Source: Spirodela intermedia (taxonomy: Eukaryota > Streptophyta > Magnoliopsida > Alismatales > Araceae). From it: a stretch of 64,000 nt of DNA. The stretch covers positions 1,054,001 to 1,118,000 of the forward strand of contig LR746272.1 in the NCBI GenBank assembly GCA_902729315.2. The letters run 5' to 3'. Position numbers and translations under genes: made by a program. How positions within the stretch are numbered: the stretch's first letter is position 1; every line of letters starts with the position of its first letter. Shown here piece by piece: positions 35,028-49,700 of the stretch. The notes under the pieces are model-generated. The model searched no databases. It saw nothing but the letters and a program-made list of their open reading frames with translations, and was not told where the DNA came from.

Positions 35028-36161
35028 ATGTCGTCCGTGCCCGGGGGCGCAGACAACGCGGGCCCCATCTCGGTCGTCTCCGCCGCCGCCGGCGACGGCG
35101 GCAGTGGCAGTGGCGTTCCGGCGACGTCAACTTTCTGGTGCTACGAGTGCGACATGAGCGTAATGCTCGTCTTGTACCCCGAGCCTCTGGCTTGCCCCGT
35201 CTGCCGTGGAGAGTTCCTCGAGGAGATGGAGTCGCAGCACCGTCGTCGCCATTTCCGAATCCATCCCGGACAGCGTACGCTGCCCCTTCCCCAGCTCGGC
35301 CACCGCGGCGGCGACACGCTTGACGACTCCGATCCTCTTCCCCACATCGGGCGCGCCGGTTCCGGCGACCTAGACGATCTCATCGCTCCTTCCATCGGAA
35401 TAGATCAACGCGGCCCAGAATCCTTCCCGGCTGCTGAGGATTACCATGACATCTTCGATCGTCTAATTGGCCGCATAGTCTCATCCGCCTCTGATGATCA
35501 CGACACTGTGGGCGGCGGCGGCGGGCCTAGGCCGGCATCGAAGAGCTTCGTCGAGACGATTCCGGCTGTCCAGATCACGGAGGCCTTCCTCGCCGCCGAA
35601 AGTTTCCTGCTCTGCGCCGTGTGCAAGGACGAGTTCGTCCTCCAGACAGAGGCCAGACAGCTGCCCTGCAATCACATCTACCATTCGGACTGCATTCTCC
35701 CCTGGCTATCCCGGCACAACTCCTGTCCCGTCTGCCGATTCTCGCTCCCTACTGAGGAGCAAGAGCGTCGGCGGCCGTCGGTTAGGGTTAATCAGCTGGA
35801 TGAAGATGAGGAAGCCGAGGCTGAGAGAGACGTGAGGGAGGTCCACAGCATGTTGCGCTCGATTTTTCCTGGGAACGACCGTGCTCTGGCTGAGGCGGAG
35901 GGCGATTTGGTGGATATTGGGAGCATGATGAGGCGTGTCAGAAGACGCCGGCTATTGTTGTCAAGAAGACCAAGGCTATCAGTGGCAGCAGCGTCATCGT
36001 CCGCCCGCCTGGCTAGGGCAGAGATGGGTTCTGAGAGCCTCTCCAGTGGTCGAGGAAGAGTGTCAACAGGGTGGCTTCTGGATGAGGAATCCAGTGCGAG
36101 TGAAAGTGGTTCTGGTGTTGGTGGGGAAGCCGAAGCGGGCCTTGATAATGCCAGAGCTTAG
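35028..36161 (+). CDS. zinc-ribbon plus RING-H2 E3 ubiquitin ligase (RING1/RDUF-like)
   Basis: Intronless, 377 residues from the first ATG (MSSVPGG). An upstream in-frame GTG has no support. Near the N-terminus lies the zinc-ribbon FWCYECDMSVMLVLYP followed by CPVCRGEFLEEM (about 36-67), typical of plant RDUF/RING1-type ligases. A disordered acidic middle leads to SFVETIPAVQIT and a complete C3H2C3 RING-H2 (about 195-240): CAVCKDEF, LPCNHIYHSDCI, WLSRHNSCPVCR. All eight ligands are present. The C-terminal third is Arg/Ser-rich with no DUF1117 signature that I can see, so it is nearer the RING1/CIP8 type than true RDUF1/2. Family role: E2-dependent substrate ubiquitination in stress or ABA signalling; the substrate is unknown. 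Confidence 0.93.
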   Translation: MSSVPGGADNAGPISVVSAAAGDGGSGSGVPATSTFWCYECDMSVMLVLYPEPLACPVCRGEFLEEMESQHRRRHFRIHPGQRTLPLPQLGHRGGDTLDDSDPLPHIGRAGSGDLDDLIAPSIGIDQRGPESFPAAEDYHDIFDRLIGRIVSSASDDHDTVGGGGGPRPASKSFVETIPAVQITEAFLAAESFLLCAVCKDEFVLQTEARQLPCNHIYHSDCILPWLSRHNSCPVCRFSLPTEEQERRRPSVRVNQLDEDEEAEAERDVREVHSMLRSIFPGNDRALAEAEGDLVDIGSMMRRVRRRRLLLSRRPRLSVAAASSSARLARAEMGSESLSSGRGRVSTGWLLDEESSASESGSGVGGEAEAGLDNARA

Positions 36162-39260
<3,099 letters not shown>

Positions 39261-39533
39261 ATGGACGTGTTCGCAGAGGGCATCGAGGGGCTCCTCATGA
39301 AGGTGGGGGTCTTCGCTCTCATCCAGGTCCTCGTCTACCTAATCCTCTCCGCTTCCTCCGGCATCTTCTCCGTGGAGAAGTCCAGGAACAGGCTGCGCAA
39401 CAGCTTCCGCGCCCCCCGCTCCGCCAGCATCCGCCGCATTGTGGGGCTGCTCTCCGGGGAGCCGTCGGAGTACGAGCCCTCCCCCGCCTCGCCCCCAGCC
39501 CCCATGCCGGCGATCCCCGAAGATGACTCGTAG
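39261..39533 (+). CDS. small single-pass membrane protein, tandem copy A
   Basis: Intronless, 90 residues. An N-terminal hydrophobic helix (about 13-33, VGVFALIQVLVYLILSASSG) is followed by IFS, a basic segment with the motif SASIRRIVGLLS (about 54-65), and a Pro/Ser-rich acidic tail. It belongs to an uncharacterised family of short plant proteins with one membrane helix and an SxSIRR box. I know no function for it. Copy B follows at 40758 on the same strand. The long frame read through from 38966 in another register is not supported. Confidence 0.8.
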   Translation: MDVFAEGIEGLLMKVGVFALIQVLVYLILSASSGIFSVEKSRNRLRNSFRAPRSASIRRIVGLLSGEPSEYEPSPASPPAPMPAIPEDDS

Positions 39534-40757
39534 AAGTCGTCTCCTAATGATCTTGCACTGTAGATATCCTTTCCGAGTTGTTTCTATTCTTTCAGATTAA
39601 TATGAAAAAGAGAAAGATATTGGCCATCTCTGTACCTCTGAACCATCGCCATGGCTGTCAAACCTTGCGAGCTCCCGGATCGAGACGAGGTTGACCCAGG
39701 GATCAATAATTTATACAGTGGAGATTAAACAAATTTCTAAGAGGGTCGTTGGTCTCGGGGTAGTCCAAGGGGGACTATATTTTTTAGATAATTTACACCC
39801 TTTCTTATTGCTACAAAATTAAAAAAAAAAGCTTTTATCGAGTGAAATATTTCAAAGAATAATAACGTCCGCTAACAGGACTACTATCGGTTGGTCAAAC
39901 GTCTTAAGATAATCAATCACTAATGATCTCGATTAATTTTTGTAAATGACATTTTTTTACCCTTTTTGTGATTCCACGGAATCTAGTTACATCACAAATA
40001 GATTGCGTGAAGATATATATAACTATATATATATAGATATATATATATATATATTGGTATTTTAAAAAAAAACTTGAGGATCGAGTTGTTGACGAGGACC
40101 CGTGAGCTGATTCGGAGACGTCGTGCGAGTTTGACCCCCCTCACGCAGAGAAAATTGACGATGACTGCCTCCCACGGTCGGAAAAGTCAACGAGGCTGTC
40201 AACCCCTACCAGCGTCCTGCCAGCTGTTATCCTTCCTCTCTCTCTCTCTCTCCGCACGTCAGCTCAGGGGATAGGCGCCACGTACAGACACGTGGAGATA
40301 GGAAGAAGATACGGTTGGGAGGACTCTCTGGTAAGATCTCCGGCAACTTTCGTCTGGGCTTCGTCAGCTCGCGGGAGTACGTTGCAAGAAAACCGGCGGC
40401 TTCCGTTGACCCCCTGTTTACGTGATCAAGCAAACTCCGGAAGAAGAAGAAGAAGAAGAAGAAGAAGAAGAAGAAGAAGAAGAAGAAGAAGAAGAAGAAG
40501 AAGAAGAAGAGGATAGAACCGTTTGACGACCTCTCTTCCATGGAAGCGGAGGATACCCCTTAAACGAGTCGTCTAGACGTGCAAGTAAGGGAGATCTCCG
40601 CCACGTACCCGCCGCTCGCCGGAGAGATTTCGTGCGGGATTATCTCATCGCCTCCATCAAAACGCGTGGAGCCCTCCTCCTCCTCCGGCGGTGGTGCTTA
40701 TTATCCTCTCCTTCTTCCCTTTCTTCGTCGTTCTCGGGGAGCAGCAGCAGCGGCGTT
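39534..40757. other. spacer between the tandem small genes
   Basis: AT-rich from 39600 to 40080 with a (TA)n tract at 40014-40055, then mixed sequence with several GTTGAC/GTCAAC motifs, a short CT run (40234-40250) and the (AAG)n repeat. No gene is seen. Confidence 0.6.
40441..40510 (+). repeat. (AAG)n trinucleotide repeat, about 23 units
   Basis: Seventy bases of uninterrupted AAG/GAA repeat about 250 bp upstream of small-protein copy B. Pure GAA/TTC tracts can form triplex DNA. Confidence 0.95.
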
Positions 40758-41057
40758 ATGGAGTGGGAGGGGTTCCTCGCCGGAGAAGCCGGCAGTGTGG
40801 TGGTGAAGGTGGCGGTCTTCTTGTTCGTGCAGGCTCTCGTCTACTTCATCCTCTTCAGGTCCTCCGACGTGTTCTCACCGGCGAGGATGAAGTCGGCGGG
40901 CCTACGCACGGTCCGGTCGGTGAGCATTCGGCGGCTAATGGCGGTACTCTCGGACCAGCCCGCCGGCGGCGAGGTTTCTCCGACGGGTCCGCCGTCGAGG
41001 ATGATCACCCGCCGGAGCTCCGGCTCCGACGTCGGCGGCGTCCTTCCGCGTTTCTGA
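40758..41057 (+). CDS. small single-pass membrane protein, tandem copy B
   Basis: Intronless, 99 residues, paralogue of the protein at 39261. Shared features in the same order: a short acidic N-terminus, a helix VAVFLFVQALVYFILF (about 19-35), SSDVFSPAR, then VSIRRLMAVLS (about 56-66) and a Ser/Pro-rich tail. The Met at 40758 is chosen because similarity to copy A starts there; the upstream in-frame stretch is Ser/Leu-rich leader. A poly(A) signal AATAAA follows at 41169. Identity between the copies is moderate by eye, so the duplication is not recent. Function unknown. Confidence 0.8.
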   Translation: MEWEGFLAGEAGSVVVKVAVFLFVQALVYFILFRSSDVFSPARMKSAGLRTVRSVSIRRLMAVLSDQPAGGEVSPTGPPSRMITRRSSGSDVGGVLPRF

Positions 41058-42302
<1,245 letters not shown>

Positions 42303-44920
42303 ATGGCGCCACCGAAGACGGCGAGGAAGCTCCAGGTGCTCTCGCCGGTGCCGGCAGACATAGACATTGCGAACGCCGTCGAGCCCCTGCACATCTCCGA
42401 GATCGCCGCCTCCCTCGACCTCAGCCCCAGCCACTACGACCTATATGGAAAGTACAAGGCCAAGGTCCTCTCCCTCTCTATTTCTCTCTCTAGGCGTCTC
42501 TTCCTGTCCCGTTTTCTCGATTTTAGGGTTTCGATCACTCGAGTCGACTGGTTTTGTCAGGTGTTACTCTCTGTGTTTGATGAGCTCCAAGGATCGGCCG
42601 ATGGGTACTATGTGGTTGTCGGGGGGATCACCCCGACGCCGCTTGGAGAAGGGAAGTCTACCACTACCGTGGGTCTCTGCCAGGCTCTAGGGGCCTTTCT
42701 CGATAAGAAGGTATGTTCCTTCGGCTCACCTCTTGCCTCTCATGATTAAGATGGGGTGGGATCTCCAATGATTCATCGCCGATGTTAGGGAATTCGCGAA
42801 TCCTTTGTATGGCTCTCATTCGATCTGCTCCGATTCGTTCCCCAGATCCTGATCCGACAAATAAGTCGACAAGTTTTTCTGGATCACAATCCTGTTTCTC
42901 TTTCATTTTAGGTCACCGATTCCTGATCCCGAAAGAGAAAAGGTTATCCGAGAAGGTCTGAGATGCGTCGTGATTACCAATTTCGCTCTCATATCTTCAA
43001 CGCTCGGCAATCCTCCCCAGAAATTTTACTCTGTGTGATCATTAACACCATGATTATGTTACTTCACATATAAAAAGCTGCATACTTCTTCCTCAGGTTG
43101 TCACATGTCTTCGTCAACCTTCCCAAGGACCAACGTTCGGGATCAAAGGAGGTGCTGCAGGTGGCGGCTACAGTCAAGTGATCCCCATGGACGAGTTCAA
43201 TCTTCACCTTACTGGAGATATCCATGCTATCACTGCCGCAAACAACCTTCTGGCTGCAGCAATTGACACGCGAATCTTTCACGAGGCTTCCCAATCCGAC
43301 AAGGCTCTGTTCAACAGGCTGTGCCCTCCCAACAAAGAAGGTAAACGAAGATTTGCTGATGTCATGTTGCGGCGGCTCCAGAAACTCGGCATATCGAAGA
43401 GCGACCCCGATGAGCTCACCCCAGATGAGATCAAGAAGTTTGCCCGACTTGACATAGATCCAGACTCCATCACCTGGAGAAGAGTGATGGATGTCAACGA
43501 TCGTTTCCTGAGGAAGATAACCATCGGCCAGGGCCCGGAAGAAAAGGGGATGACCCGAGAGACTGGATTTGATATCTCTGTGGCCAGTGAGATTATGGCA
43601 GTTCTTGCTCTCACCACTTCCCTTGCAGACATGAGAGAAAGGCTCGGGAGAATGGTTATAGGGAACAGCAAGTCCGGTGAGCCGATCACTGCGGATGATC
43701 TTGGCCTGGGAGGGGCCTTAACAGTTCTCATGAAGGATGCCATCAACCCCACCCTCATGCAAACCCTCGAGGGAACGCCTGTTCTTGTCCATGCAGGGCC
43801 CTTTGCTAATATAGCTCACGGGAACTCTTCCATTGTTGCGGACAAGATCGCCCTCAAGCTGGTTGGACCAGGCGGGTTTGTAGTCACAGAGGCGGGCTTT
43901 GGTGCAGATATTGGTGCAGAGAAGTTCATGAACATTAAGTGTAGGTACAGTGCTCTGGTGCCTCAGTGTGCAGTGATCGTTGCAACCATTAGAGCTCTGA
44001 AAATGCATGGAGGAGGGCCCGAGGTTGTGGCAGGAAGACCCTTGGACCATGCCTACCTATCTGAGAACGTTGCCCTCGTTGAAGCAGGATGTGTCAATCT
44101 GGCCAGGCACATCTCCAACACCCGAGCTTATGGGGTCAACGTTGTTGTGGCAGTCAACATGTTCGCATCGGATTCCGAGTCGGAGTTGAATGTAGTGAGA
44201 AGTGCTTCATTGGCTGCTGGTGCCTTTGATGCGGTCATCTGCACTCATCATGCCCACGGAGGAAAGGGAGCGGTCAGTAGAAGTCTGATTAACCTTTCAT
44301 TATTATGATTGGAGATGGTAGCGAATGGAAGTGAAGCGATCTCACTCCCTCTGAATTTCTGCAGGTTGACCTTGGCATCGCTGTTCAAAAGGCATGTGAA
44401 AGTCAAACAGAGCCCTTGAGGTTTCTATACCCTCTCGACATTTGTATCAAGGAGAAGATAGAGGCCATTGCAAAGTCCTATGGAGCCAGCGGGGTTGAGT
44501 ACTCAGAACAGGTAGCTCTTCTCTCTCTTCAACTTTACCTGATTGAAGCTCTACTCAATTGGGAAAAGATGAACTCATTCATTGACTTTCTTTTCTTTTC
44601 CTTTTGGGGTAAGTGAGTTGACATCAGCTCTCTCCTTGTGCTAGGCCGAGAAGAAGATCGAGATGTACACCCGACAAGGTTTCTCAGATCTCCCGATCTG
44701 CATGGCGAAGACCCAGTACTCCTTCTCCCACGTGCCTTCCCAGAAGGGAGCTCCCTCTGGTTTCGTCCTGCCCATCAGAGATGTGAGGGCCAGCATCGGA
44801 GCTGGCTTCATCTACCCGCTGGTCGGCACCATGAGCACCATGCCGGGCCTCCCCACACGACCCTGCTTCTTCGACATCGACATTGACTTCTCCACCGGCA
44901 AAGTTCTTGGCCTCTCATGA
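42303..44920 (+). CDS. FTHFS: formate-tetrahydrofolate ligase (10-formyl-THF synthetase)
   Basis: Five exons: 42303-42464, 42561-42710, 43097-44272, 44365-44511 and 44645-44920; 636 residues, the usual length of the monofunctional plant enzyme. It makes 10-formyl-THF from formate, THF and ATP in C1 metabolism, feeding purine, formyl-Met and serine synthesis; the plant enzyme is mainly cytosolic and no transit peptide is seen here. Signatures: the P-loop-like [12 protein letters not shown] (about 79), [48 protein letters not shown], and [13 protein letters not shown] (the acidic Gly-rich family motif). The C-terminus SGVEYSEQ...[16 protein letters not shown] is intact. All introns are GT-AG. 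The leader has a GA repeat. No broken or missing element is visible. Confidence 0.98.
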
Positions 44921-44965
44921 TCTCTCTCTCTCTCTCCCCCTCTCTCTCTCTTCACCACCATCTTT

Positions 44966-45195
44966 CAGCCAAGCAAGGAGGTGTCAATTTCTGAATAAGC
45001 CCCTGCATGTGGCGAGTACTCAATTTCCAAATAAGGTATGCGGTCTTTGCTTACTGTTCTATTTTCAGCTGCCTCTTTCTCTCTCTAGATTACAGTGTGA
45101 TAGTCATGGGAATCATCCCGGGGTTCTCGTTGAAAATTGGGGTTTTGATCGGAAGATGGGTCTCCCCTGCCGGGCTCTCTCAGGCTTGTTCTTCC
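44966..45195 (+). repeat. direct repeat copy 1 downstream of FTHFS
   Basis: Starts CAGCCAAGCAAGGAGGTG and contains TTTCTGAATAAGCCCC, TACTCAATTTCCAAATAAGG, TGTTCTATTTTCAGCTGCCT, and AGATGGGTCTCC further on. Copy 2 repeats these blocks in the same order 324 bp later. Confidence 0.85.
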
Positions 45196-45289
45196 GTCTG
45201 ATCGCGTCCCTAACCGTGTCAAGCTCTGTCTCTCTGTCTCTCTATATATATCTCTATCTATCTATCTATCTATCTCCGTCATTATTCAT

Positions 45290-45527
45290 CAGCCAAGCAA
45301 GAAGGTGCAGATTTCTCAATAAGCCCCTTCCATGTGGCAAGTTCTCAATTTCCAGATAAGGTATGAGGATCTTTCATTACTGTTCTATTTTCAGCTGCCT
45401 CTCTTTCTCTCTCTAGGCTACACTGTGATGCTCATCTAGCCCTTTGAGCGTGTGTACTCTTGCGAGCTGTCGTGCGGTTATTAAGATGGGTCTCCTCGGC
45501 TGAGTTCTCTCGAGCTTGTTCTCTCTG
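45290..45527 (+). repeat. direct repeat copy 2 downstream of FTHFS
   Basis: Starts CAGCCAAGCAAGAAGGTG, then TTTCTCAATAAGCCCC, TCTCAATTTCCAGATAAGG, TGTTCTATTTTCAGCTGCC, and AGATGGGTCTCC. Each copy contains a donor-like AAGGTATG and an acceptor-like TTTTCAG 38 bases apart. Confidence 0.85.
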
Positions 45528-45947
45528 GAAAAAAAATATATATTTTAGGTTTTAATGTAAATTTATGTCCTATTTCGTCTGTATTTTCACTGAAATGATC
45601 TATGGGGCTAGATTTATCTGAAGCTCTAGAGAGAGAAAGAGAAAGAGAAAGAGAGATATTGACACGGCTGCGGACGAAATGTATAACATTCTTTTCTAAA
45701 AATAGTAACTTTTGTTGACTCCTAGTTCTATGGGAATGAACACGAAATAGTTCATATCGTCCGCCACCGTGGTTCACTTTGACGTTAATGAACTGTGTTT
45801 CTCTCTCTAGAAGTTTCGATCGTGTAAGATTCACAATGAGATATCTTTCCGCGTTAAGTTGACGTAATCCCGAGCGCTGCCGCGTGACTCTTCGTTTGAC
45901 CTGCCGGGTCCTACTCCCTTGGGACTATTTTATTGGGTCAACGACTC

Positions 45948-45954
45948 TATAAAA
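45948..45954 (+). promoter_or_regulatory. TATA-like box
   Basis: TATAAAA 30 bp before an ATG at 45984 that opens a 56-codon frame to 46154 (MAELRGLQRGVDL...). The leader would be only a few bases, and a donor-like GTGAGT lies inside the frame. I do not recognise the peptide. Confidence 0.3.
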
Positions 45955-46323
45955 GCAGTTAGACCAGCTCATTCTTGGCACTAATGGCGGAGCTCAGAGG
46001 GCTTCAGCGGGGTGTTGACCTCCAGTGTGTACCGCGGCGGGGGCACATCCTCTGGGGAATCGTGAGTAGAATGTGTTCCCTTCTCCGCCTCTGCGGCGGC
46101 GCACCGAGGAAGGTACGTCGCCGCGCTTCCACGTCCGCCGCCGCCGATCGTTGAGGTGAGAGGAAAGAGAAAAGGGGACAGGGGCTTATTCTGCGGTCCC
46201 CGCTGATACCGTCCTCTCTCTCTCTCTCTCCTCTCTCTGTCTTCTTTATCTCTCAAGGTTTTTGTTTCAGATGCTCAGCTGGAGACTCGGGTTCGATACT
46301 CCGGTGGCGCAGGGAGTCGATGG

Positions 46324-46443
46324 CCCAAGGAGCAAGGAGCTGTAGATTTCTTAATAAGACCCTTGCATGTGTCATTTACTCAATTTCCAGATAAGTTATG
46401 ATGGTCTTTCATTACTGTTTCTATTTTCAGCTGCCTCTCTTCC

Positions 46444-46474
<31 letters not shown>

Positions 46475-46535
46475 TTAAGCTACAATACAATGGGTAAAGG
46501 CTCATCCAGCCCTTCGAGCTTGTGCACGCTGGGGC
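46324..46535 (+). repeat. diverged repeat copy 3
   Basis: Shares GATTTCTTAATAAG, TACTCAATTTCCAGATAAG, TCTATTTTCAGCTGCCTCTC, AAGCTACAATACAATGGG and the following CTCATCCAGCCC block with copies 1 and 2. A longer CT run is inserted. Confidence 0.75.
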
Positions 46536-46786
46536 TGAATCCTTGCTCTGGAGATATATATATCTATGGAGAGAGAGAGATCCTGGGTAATGGCGAAAGA
46601 TTCACAGAAATGAATAAATAACAATTAAAAATGTTTTTTTTAGAGAGAGAGAGAGAGTCGGCGTGGAGGGACGAGGAATGGGAGTGAATCTGGAGGGGGG
46701 AGGGGGAGGATGGGACCCACAATGCGAATTAAACTCCAAACTTTGAACGGTTCTTCCGCGTTCCCGAAAGCTGCTCCGCGCGCGCC

Positions 46787-49700
46787 ATGGCGGCGCCTTC
46801 CTCCGCCGGGTGCCCGGATCCGCCGGCGGCGGCGGCGGCGGCGGCGACGACGCCCTCTTCTGCCTCTACCAAACCCCTCGGCCCTGTCCCCGCACTCCTC
46901 CCCCTCCCCTCTCACTTCTCTCCCCAGTCCATCCTCGGGAGGCCCCCCAATCCCTCTCACGGTCCCCCGCAGGGGATCCTCTACACCGTCGGCGGCGCCG
47001 GCCGTGGAAACCCTCCCAGGCCCGCCGGCGGCGGCCGGGGACACTCCGCTCCTCCTCATGCGGTGACGGTGGCCAATCCGGCGGGTTACGTCAGGAATAA
47101 CAGTCCTACGGCCGTCGTGACCTTCCCAGCGGCCGCCGTGCAGGCGAGGCCATTGGGATTTCCCTCGGATCACGGGGTACAGATGTATCATCATCATCAG
47201 CGTCAGCAACGTCAGCAACAGGCTCTAGTGCATCACGGGAGGCCTCCATTTCAGCCGCCGCAGGGGCAGCAGCAGTCGGGTTCGCAGGTTGCGCCATCTA
47301 GGACAACTGGAGTGGGCGGTGTTGGGGCTCCTCCTATGCCTGATTTCGCTTCGTCGATGGTTCCCGCTCTTGCTTCCAAGGTTGTTGCTGTTATCCATTC
47401 AATGGCGCTCTGCTCTCGTATCAACTTACGTAATTGACTCTCTAATTTTCTCGGTGTTCATTGCTTTGCCGTATTCTAAATGTCCTGCTTTGCCTAACGC
47501 GAATTTTGGGGTAGGCTTCCACCCTATCTGCACGTCTCTCTCCAGGTATTTCGTTTGTTGACGGTAAAGGTAGAATGATAGCGGTGATCGATTTCAAAGA
47601 TGATGGGAAATTGCGGGGAGAATTGAGGAAACCCTAAATACGCTACTTACCAGGCATTTAGAGGAAAAGGCATAACCCGAGATCGAACCCTAACAAGAAT
47701 GATATGCAAAGGAAACTCAGGGACAATTCGACAGAGTCCATGACTGTGGGAGCTAAATCACCAACCACTCATGACTCCAAAGATCATGCGCGACGGGTCA
47801 AGACAACATTGTACTCAATCCAAGAGCTGAACGTAGCAGCACAAAGCTATAATAAAAACTAGACAAACAATCTGATTTAGATGCTGTTGGAACTCGTCAG
47901 GTCCTGATGGCTATCCGATTTGGTTGTTTACGTCTACACTTTCTCCCTCGTTTTCTTGATTATTGAGGTTGCGGCTGTGATCCTTAAAATTTCATGTTCT
48001 CAGTGGGAAAAGAGAACGCTTCATTTCTGTTATCTTCTTAAATACATTTTTATTGTATTTTAAGTATCTATTATCTGTTGAAATGAAATATAGGGACATG
48101 GATGTTCCTGGATGACTTAAATAGTTGTGTTTTTTGTCTTGTTAATTTCATTTTAGAATTGTATAGGTCTCCTCATTTCCACTTGTAACCTCAAACCACG
48201 AGTTGAGCACCCTCAAGGAATTCAGGTAGAAACATTTAATTTTCAATGTTTTTTTTTTAACATTCTCCTACTCAAACCTGAAGTTTTCTTGATCTATTTT
48301 TTAGGGACAAAAGTAGAGATGATGGTATCATTCGAGTTTATGATCGAAAAGTAAGAAACCATCATTAGATCCTTATCTCTGTTTGTGACTGGTGTAATGG
48401 GCTTGCGGTTTTATTCTACCACCGTGTTGATACCATACAGAGCCTTTCGTTTTGGTTTATATAATCATCATATTTGTTATGTTAGTGCTGAAGTCGAATT
48501 CCCTTTTGATATGCACGTTTCATAATTTTTGATAGAAAGAATCATTCCTTTTGGATTATGCAAAAAGTATTCTTTAAGTTTAGGTTTTTTTCATGCCCAA
48601 AAGTAAACTTCACAAAATATTATCGATGGGAATTGGACAGCAATGGCAGATTGTTTTCGAAGTTTAACGAATGATAAGAGAAGGCAACTGATTGGTTTTT
48701 AGGAACAGAAACTGTTGGAGTAGTTTGGACTCGTACACTGCCTATCAGGATGTGTTTATTAGTTATGGTTCCTTCATTGTAGCTTGTATTATTCATGACT
48801 TTCCCTGCTAATTTTTAGGTTAGAATATCGGAAAGTCCCTCAGGTCTTCTGTATGGACTATGTCGTTCATGGTTACGCAACGGGTTGCCTCATGAAATTC
48901 AGGTATGAACATATCCATTATATTACTTCTTTTATTTAATGGGATAAACGTCCTTTTTACCTTCGAGAAAACCAGCTTATTTTTTTGTGCAAGCTGGAAT
49001 TTTCTTTTTTAACCAATGATATTCTCGGTCAATGTTCTTCTGATCCAAATATGTGAAGGGACATTCTTTCTCTTTGGGCTAAATGGGACAACTTGGTATT
49101 CAATTGGCTAAAACTTTCATTATTATCTGCATACTTCTTCTTTTTGTGACGTGGTGGGCATATCCTTTCCCTAACGTGTTCCTCCCCCCTCTACTTTATT
49201 TGCCCGTCATTGGTTAACCATTCGTCGTTTGTCCATCTTCCCTCCTAATGCTACTGTTTCATCAACAGGAGCCATGCTAAGAGATTGTCATGTAGTTATG
49301 GCACAGTAATGTTGTCAGACGTCTCGATTTCGTTGTGCCTACATATTCGGTTGCTTTTAAAGATATTTGGCCGTTTATTATTTGAGATCTTGACTACTCG
49401 CAGCTTTGTATTTAGAGGTACCCATTGACTGAGGTCTCAAGATTTTTGAGTGTTCTAAGTGAAAAGGAATTCAAATGCAACTTACATTCGGGGCCAAATA
49501 ATGTAGTGGATACAGAATTATTGCCTACCATCTGGATGATTACTAGGTTTGTTTGGGCGATACCTCGAGCTAAATTAGTTCCGAGAAAGATTTCTCAATA
49601 CTCCAATTTATTGTTGTGTACCAGGTACTTTATCCTGTCCAGAATGAGGCAATGATCGAGTATTATTATTCTCGTGAATACTCAACCTTTGAGTATTCGT

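Larger units (their letters stand above)
44921..46786. other. spacer with a three-copy repeat family
   Basis: It begins with a CT-rich 3' flank of FTHFS. Three related repeat copies lie at about 44966, 45290 and 46324 (separate entries). Between them (45.54-45.95 kb) is ordinary AT-rich spacer. A TATA-like site with a 56-codon frame lies at 45948-46154. The last 150 bp are the leader of the LIN37-like gene with a GA tract at 46644. Confidence 0.6.

Noticed and set aside
46270-46320. GCTCAGCTGG followed closely by GGGTTCGATACTCC, tRNA-like boxes
   Set aside because: Spacing is far too short for A and B boxes and no stem forms.
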